Both the position numbers and the translations under genes were made by a program. Source: Sphingomonas yabuuchiae (GTDB taxonomy: Bacteria > Pseudomonadota > Alphaproteobacteria > Sphingomonadales > Sphingomonadaceae). Taken from it: DNA of 64,000 nucleotides. The stretch lies in NCBI RefSeq assembly GCF_001477495.1, contig NZ_LDTF01000004.1, positions 1-64,000 of the forward strand. The letters are read 5' to 3'. The notes beneath the pieces were generated by a model that was not told where the DNA came from, made no database searches, and saw nothing but the letters and a program-made list of their open reading frames with translations. Shown here piece by piece: positions 60,195 through 64,000 of the stretch (positions are counted from its first letter, which is position 1; every line of letters begins with the position of its first letter).

Positions 60195-61049
60195 ATGAGT
60201 TTCGATAGAGGTAGCCGGGGCAATCGCGGCTCGCGTGGCCGCGACAAGCGGGACAATTTCGGCGGCGGCGATGAAGGCGGCTTTGGCGGCGGCTTCGGCG
60301 GTGGTGACCGCTTCGGTGGCGGCGGCTTCGGCGGCGGTTTCGGTGGCGGCGACCGCTTCGGCGGCGGTGGCGATCGTGGCGGCTTCGGCGGCGGTGACCG
60401 CGGCGGCTTCGGCGGCGGCGGCGGCGGTGGTTTCCGTGGCGGCGGTGGCGGCTTCGGCGGCGGTCGTGGTGGTGGCGGCATGCCTCCCCAGGTCGTTGGC
60501 GAGGGCACCGGCGTGGTCAAGTTCTTCAACGCGCAGAAGGGCTTCGGCTTCGTCGTGCGCGATGACGGCGGCGAAGACGTGTTCGTCCACATCTCGGCGG
60601 TTGAGCAGGCGGGCCTGACCGGCCTGGCCGAAGGCCAGCCGCTCGGCTTCACCCTCGTCGATCGCGGCGGCCGCATCTCGGCCACCGAGCTGAAGATCGA
60701 AGGCGAGCCGATGCCCGTCCAGGATCGTGCCCCCCGCGAGCCGCGCGAAGGCGGTTTCGGCGGCGACCGTGATCGCGGTCCCCGCGGCGGTGCGGCCGGT
60801 GGTTTCGGCGGCGCCCCGCAGCGTCAGCTGACCGGCGAGAAGGCGACCGGTACGGTCAAGTTCTTCAACGCGATGAAGGGCTTCGGCTTCATTCAGCGCG
60901 ACGACGGACAGCCCGACGCGTTCGTGCACATCTCGGCCGTCGAGCGCGCCGGCATGGGCTCGCTGAACGAAGGCGACCGCCTGCAGTTCGAGATCGAGGT
61001 CGATCGTCGCGGCAAGTACGCAGCGGTCAACCTGCAGAACGAGGGCTGA
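60195..61049 (+). CDS. Glycine-rich double cold-shock domain protein
   Basis: 284-aa protein. The first 95 residues are an Arg/Gly/Phe-rich low-complexity stretch built of FGGGD and GGFGGG units, like eukaryotic RGG boxes. Two cold-shock domains follow, about 104-170 and 217-283, each with the RNP1 motif (KGFGFV and KGFGFI) and VHISAVE. A second short RG-rich linker (183-207) separates them. It should bind single-stranded nucleic acids, perhaps as an RNA chaperone. A strong terminator follows. Double CSDs are known in alphaproteobacteria; the long glycine-rich head is less usual. Confidence 0.92.
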   Translation: MSFDRGSRGNRGSRGRDKRDNFGGGDEGGFGGGFGGGDRFGGGGFGGGFGGGDRFGGGGDRGGFGGGDRGGFGGGGGGGFRGGGGGFGGGRGGGGMPPQVVGEGTGVVKFFNAQKGFGFVVRDDGGEDVFVHISAVEQAGLTGLAEGQPLGFTLVDRGGRISATELKIEGEPMPVQDRAPREPREGGFGGDRDRGPRGGAAGGFGGAPQRQLTGEKATGTVKFFNAMKGFGFIQRDDGQPDAFVHISAVERAGMGSLNEGDRLQFEIEVDRRGKYAAVNLQNEG

Positions 61050-61088
61050 TCCCCCTCGGCTGAATAAGCCTCCCTTTTCGGGCGTCAG

Positions 61089-61124
61089 GGCCCGGCGTCG
61101 CAGCGATGCGACGCCGGGCCTTTT
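61089..61124 (+). terminator. Terminator of the cold-shock gene
   Basis: Perfect 14-bp stem GGCCCGGCGTCGCA (61089-61102) and TGCGACGCCGGGCC (61107-61120), loop GCGA, then TTTTCG. Confidence 0.9.
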
Positions 61125-61185
61125 CGTTATCGGGAGGTAAGGAAGAACCGCGACGATAGGGCGGGGGCCGCTCTTTGCTCGGGGA

Positions 61186-61947
61186 TTACCTGTCCGTCTC
61201 GTGATCGTCGCGACGGCTCAACCGGCAAAGCTGACGGGCCAGAAGCTTGACCGCCACGGCATGGGCGCCAACCCGTCCGATGGCAGAGGCCGCCTGATCG
61301 ATCGTCCCGACCGCCTCGGCGGTGATCGTCGCCAGTTCCTGTGCCGCATCGCTTTGCTTGGCGGCGTGATCGAGCGAACGAGCCAGCAGTTCGTCCTGCT
61401 CGCTGACCAGCATCTCATAGGCCGCCACCATATCTCCGGCCGCGCCGATATCATGCGCGATGGCCAGCGCGCTGGCCCCGATATCGTCGGTGGCCGTCTT
61501 GGTCCGGGTCGCCAGCACCGACATTTCCGCCGCAACGACGGTAAAGGCGCTGGACCCCGATTCGGCCCGAGCGGCTTCGATCCGGGCATTCAGGCTTAGG
61601 ATTCGGCTTTCCTGTGCGATGGTGGCAATGGCGGCACTGATCGAGGCGACACGGCCGATCGACTGGTCCAGCGTATCCACGACCGGCTTGTTGGCGGTGA
61701 GCAACTCGCGGGCCATCGCCAGGGCTTCGGCCTGTTGCTTGACGGCTCCGGCCATGACGCCCGCCGCGCCCTCCAAACATGCGGCGAGTGACGCCACACG
61801 TTCGGCCTGATCGCTCATGCCCCGGACGCTGGCGGTCGCGGCCTCCGCTTCCGAGGCGACACAGCCTGCAATGTCGATCAGGCGGTCCGCGATATTGCCC
61901 AGATGCGCATCCAGGCTCGGCGCAACCGGCGACGCCTGCCGCGCCAT
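61186..61947 (-). CDS. Soluble methyl-accepting chemotaxis-like signalling protein
   Basis: 253-aa all-helical protein without membrane segments. The chemoreceptor signalling hairpin is recognisable at about 107-152 ('IATIAQESRILSLNARIEAA' and 'FTVVAAEMSVLATRTK'), but the tip differs from the usual QTNLLALNAAIEAARAGE. No ligand domain is present. It overlaps the upstream globin gene by one base (TGATG), so the globin is the probable sensor partner. Methylation sites are not evident. Confidence 0.8.
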   Translation of the reverse strand: MARQASPVAPSLDAHLGNIADRLIDIAGCVASEAEAATASVRGMSDQAERVASLAACLEGAAGVMAGAVKQQAEALAMARELLTANKPVVDTLDQSIGRVASISAAIATIAQESRILSLNARIEAARAESGSSAFTVVAAEMSVLATRTKTATDDIGASALAIAHDIGAAGDMVAAYEMLVSEQDELLARSLDHAAKQSDAAQELATITAEAVGTIDQAASAIGRVGAHAVAVKLLARQLCRLSRRDDHETDR

Positions 61948-62366
61948 CAGTGCGGTGTCTGGCGCGCGGCCGCCAACATGGTGTCGGACAGAATCGCATA
62001 GGCCGCGTTCCAGGCGGCTTCGGTCTCGTGATCGAAACCGCTGCCCAGCCCGCCACGCAGCGTTTCGATCAGCGCCGATCCGACCGCTTCATAATGATGA
62101 GGCTTCGCCCCATAGCCGACATGCCGAATCGCCAGTTCGCGTGCCACCGGGACAACCGTGTCGAGCCGGTCCAGCGCATCCACGACCGTTGCCAATGTCA
62201 GGAACAGCTTGCGTCCCTGCGCCTCCATGTCGTTGTCGAACAGGGGGCGGGTGTCGGGCGCCAGCGCGAAAAGACGGCGATAGAATTCAGCCGCCGCCTG
62301 ATCCGTAAGGGGAAGAACCGCAGCGAAGCTGTCCTGAACAAGGTCGATCTGATGGGCCGTGAGCAT
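61947..62366 (-). CDS. Single-domain globin (flavohaemoglobin/Vgb type)
   Basis: 139-aa haem protein. Proximal His is probably His 82 in '[17 protein letters not shown]', the hallmark of the Vgb/Hmp globin family, and the CD1 Phe is about residue 43. There is no reductase domain. The stop codon overlaps the start of the soluble chemoreceptor-like gene, implying equal expression and joint function in O2 or NO sensing. Confidence 0.88.
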   Translation of the reverse strand: MLTAHQIDLVQDSFAAVLPLTDQAAAEFYRRLFALAPDTRPLFDNDMEAQGRKLFLTLATVVDALDRLDTVVPVARELAIRHVGYGAKPHHYEAVGSALIETLRGGLGSGFDHETEAAWNAAYAILSDTMLAAARQTPH

Positions 62367-62569
62367 CGTTTCGCGCTATGCCCCAGACTGGAAACGAACC
62401 CTTAAGACCTTTGTGTAAGAGGCGCGGCACCAGACTCGGTCGCTGGCGGCTTTTCCATGGCGATATCAAGGCCATGAAGCGCCGATGGAGGATGGACCTC
62501 GCCAGGTGTCAGTTCGATTATTTGTCCCCGCCCGTCGTCCTGCCGCTTGCCGGGACTGTTCTTGCCGTG

Positions 62570-62581
62570 TACCAATCGGTA
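62570..62581. promoter_or_regulatory. Candidate operator TACC-AATC-GGTA
   Basis: A 4+4 palindrome with 4-base spacer, 37 bp before the ATG of the DUF1348-type gene. The ACC-N4-GGT form resembles TetR-family operators, and a TetR gene is next in the operon. Confidence 0.45.
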
Positions 62582-62617
62582 AAGAGTTCTCCTTCCGGTC
62601 GAGAAAGGGAAGTGACT

Positions 62618-63079
62618 ATGCGCCCACCCCTGCCACCGTTCACCACCGAAACCGCCGTCCAGAAAGTCCGCGCGGCCGAAGATGGCTGGAACAGCCGCGA
62701 TCCCGAGCGGGTCGCGTTGGCCTATACTCCCGACTGTCCCTGGCGGAATCGCGACCAGTTCCTCGCCGGGCATGACGCGATCGTCGCCTTCCTGCGCGCC
62801 AAATGGGAGCGTGAGTTGGACTATCGGCTTATCAAGGAGCTGTGGGCGCACCAGGACAGCCGGATCGCGGTACGCTTCGCCTATGAATGGCATGACGCGG
62901 CGGGCCGCTGGTTCCGCTCCTATGGCAATGAGAATTGGGACTTTGCCGAGGATGGCCGGATGCGGCGGCGGATCGCGTCGATCAACGATCTGGCGATCAG
63001 CGAGGAGGCACGGTTGTTCCACTGGCCGCTCGGCACCCGCCCGGCGGATCACGCGTCTTTGAGCGAATTGGGCCTCTGA
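62618..63079 (+). CDS. DUF1348 / NTF2-like protein
   Basis: 153-aa cytosolic protein of the nuclear transport factor 2-like fold. The '[20 protein letters not shown]' and '[22 protein letters not shown]' segments (overlong runs cut) are typical of DUF1348. Function unknown. ATG at 62618 follows GAAAGGGAAG. The TetR regulator follows by 2 bp. Confidence 0.85.
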   Translation: MRPPLPPFTTETAVQKVRAAEDGWNSRDPERVALAYTPDCPWRNRDQFLAGHDAIVAFLRAKWERELDYRLIKELWAHQDSRIAVRFAYEWHDAAGRWFRSYGNENWDFAEDGRMRRRIASINDLAISEEARLFHWPLGTRPADHASLSELGL

Positions 63080-63081
63080 CC

Positions 63082-63654
63082 ATGGCGCGGATGATCGCCG
63101 AGCGTGCCGATGCGCTGCCCGGGCTGGCCGAGGTGTTTCGCGAATATGGCTATGCGGGCGCCAGCCTGTCGCTGATCGGCACCGCGACGGGGCTGGGGCG
63201 GGGCAGCCTCTACCACTTCTTCCCCGGCGGTAAGCAGGAGATGGCAGCCGCCGTGCTCGCCGATGTGGCGGCGTGGTTCGATGCGTCGGTCTTCACGCCG
63301 TTGGAGCAGGCCGACGATCCACGCGCCGGGATCGATGCGATGATGGTCGAGGTCGACCGCTATTTCCGCTCGGGCCAGCGCGCCTGCCTGATCGGGGCCT
63401 GGGGGCTTGGCGCGACGCGCGATCCCTTTGCCGAGCCGATCGCGGGCTATTTCCGGCGCTGGATCGCCGCGCTCCAGACGCTCCTGGTACGCGGCGGCGT
63501 GGCGGAGGATCATGCCGCCACGCTGGCGCAGGATGTGGTCAGCGGCATCCAGGGCGCGGTGGTGCTGTCCCGCGCCCTGAACGACCCTTCCCTGTTTCGC
63601 GCCACGCTGGGGCGGCTGACGGCGCGGCTCTACACCGCGCTCGCCGCCGCCTGA
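63082..63654 (+). CDS. TetR-family transcriptional regulator
   Basis: 190-aa repressor. The N-terminal helix-turn-helix is clear ('FREYGYAGASLSLIGTATGL', 'GRGSLYHFFPGGKQEM'), with a C-terminal ligand domain of the AcrR/YxaF type ('GQRACLIGAWGLG'). It is co-transcribed with the DUF1348 gene and probably controls that operon through the palindrome at 62570. Confidence 0.9.
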   Translation: MARMIAERADALPGLAEVFREYGYAGASLSLIGTATGLGRGSLYHFFPGGKQEMAAAVLADVAAWFDASVFTPLEQADDPRAGIDAMMVEVDRYFRSGQRACLIGAWGLGATRDPFAEPIAGYFRRWIAALQTLLVRGGVAEDHAATLAQDVVSGIQGAVVLSRALNDPSLFRATLGRLTARLYTALAAA

Positions 63655-63658
63655 CCGG

Positions 63659-64000
63659 TCAGATCGCCGCCAGCGCCTGTTCGCAATCGGCGATCAGGTC
63701 GTCGGCATCCTCGACCCCGATCGAGATGCGCACCAGATTGTCGGTGATGCCCAAGGCCGCCTTGCGTTCGTCGGGCACCGAGAGATGCGTCATGGCGGCG
63801 GGGTGGCTGGCCAAAGTCTCGGTCCCCCCCAGGCTGACCGCCAGCTTGGCGATGCGCAGGGCATCGAGGAAGCGGAAGGATTCCGCCTCACCGCCCTTGA
63901 GGTACAGCGAGAAGGTCGATCCGCCGCCGGTGCAGTGGCGACGGTAGATGTCCGCCTGCCGCTCCATGCCCGGCGTGCTCTCCAGAAAGCCGAGATAGCC
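63659..64000 (-). CDS. PLP-dependent Cys/Met metabolism enzyme, C-terminal part (cut by window edge)
   Basis: The last 113 codons of a trans-sulfuration family enzyme (cystathionine gamma-synthase / gamma-lyase / O-acylhomoserine sulfhydrylase group). 'LAVSLGGTETLASHPAAMTH' is the family C-terminal signature. The start and the PLP lysine lie beyond position 64000, so the exact reaction cannot be chosen. Converges on the TetR gene. Confidence 0.88.
   Translation of the reverse strand, partial: GYLGFLESTPGMERQADIYRRHCTGGGSTFSLYLKGGEAESFRFLDALRIAKLAVSLGGTETLASHPAAMTHLSVPDERKAALGITDNLVRISIGVEDADDLIADCEQALAAI

Noticed and set aside
1..64000. CRISPR arrays, tRNA or rRNA genes, phage or insertion sequences
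   Set aside because: No regularly spaced repeats, no clear tRNA/rRNA sequence and no transposase or integrase gene were seen when reading the window.

Overview
The window is a GC-rich chromosomal segment from an alphaproteobacterium, most likely a Sphingomonas-like member of the Sphingomonadaceae. That assignment is inferred from gene content: a large TonB-dependent receptor, opgG/opgH glucan genes, a MucR-family regulator, the lptC-lptA-lptB-rpoN block and the overall style of the proteins. I see no phage, insertion sequence, CRISPR, rRNA or tRNA. Nearly all of it is packed protein-coding sequence, with several families of short palindromic repeats between genes.

Left flank (1-15.5 kb): an Lhr-type helicase and a metallo-beta-lactamase-fold exonuclease, divergently arranged; opgG-opgH for periplasmic glucans; a TonB-dependent receptor; a TlpA-like lipoprotein divergent from argH; then argH-lptM-lysA, a siroheme-synthase N-domain protein and a CorA/ZntB-type transporter.

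Flagellar island (15.6-53 kb): this carries an almost complete flagellum. On the minus strand, reading right to left: flbD-fliE-F-G-H-I-J-K-L-M-N-O-P, a repeat-filled gap, fliQ-R-flhB, then fliD-fliS. In the middle are two flagellin genes (+), an orphan LolC/E-like permease (-), a transglycosylase-flhA-fliA operon (-), flgM-flgN (-), and a MotA-like/MotB-like/flgA operon (-). On the plus strand follow flgB-C-D-E-F-G-H-I-J-K-L and canonical motA-motB. No chemotaxis genes and no flhF/flhG are present.

The regulation can be read from the DNA. Strong sigma54 (-24/-12) sites precede flgB and the transglycosylase-flhA-fliA operon. Clusters of CCGGCAA-type sites, resembling Caulobacter FlbD (ftr) boxes, lie beside these promoters and between flbD and the first flagellin gene. 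Four promoters of the form TAAA-N15-GCCGTTAn (FliA/sigma28 type) precede fliD, both flagellin genes and flgM. The window also encodes FlbD, RpoN (about 14 kb from flgB), FliA and FlgM, so both tiers of the cascade are visible: RpoN/FlbD drive hook-basal body and fliA, then FliA/FlgM drive filament genes.

Right flank (53-64 kb): a GNAT acetyltransferase broken by one in-frame TAG, a cysteine-free MucR-type regulator, a 750-bp gene-poor stretch with a strong terminator, a Lys-rich hypothetical protein, rpoN, lptB-lptA-lptC-rnd (minus-strand operon), a glycine-rich double cold-shock protein, a single-domain globin translationally coupled to a soluble chemoreceptor-like signalling protein, a DUF1348-type protein with a TetR regulator, and the 3' part of a PLP-dependent sulfur amino acid enzyme cut by the window edge.

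The most unusual items are the second, compact MotA/MotB-like pair in the flgA operon, the globin/MCP pair that looks like a split oxygen sensor, the mixed FlbD-sigma54 plus FliA-FlgM control logic, a FlgH without a lipobox cysteine, and a family of self-palindromic intergenic repeats whose arms supply ribosome binding sites for two genes.
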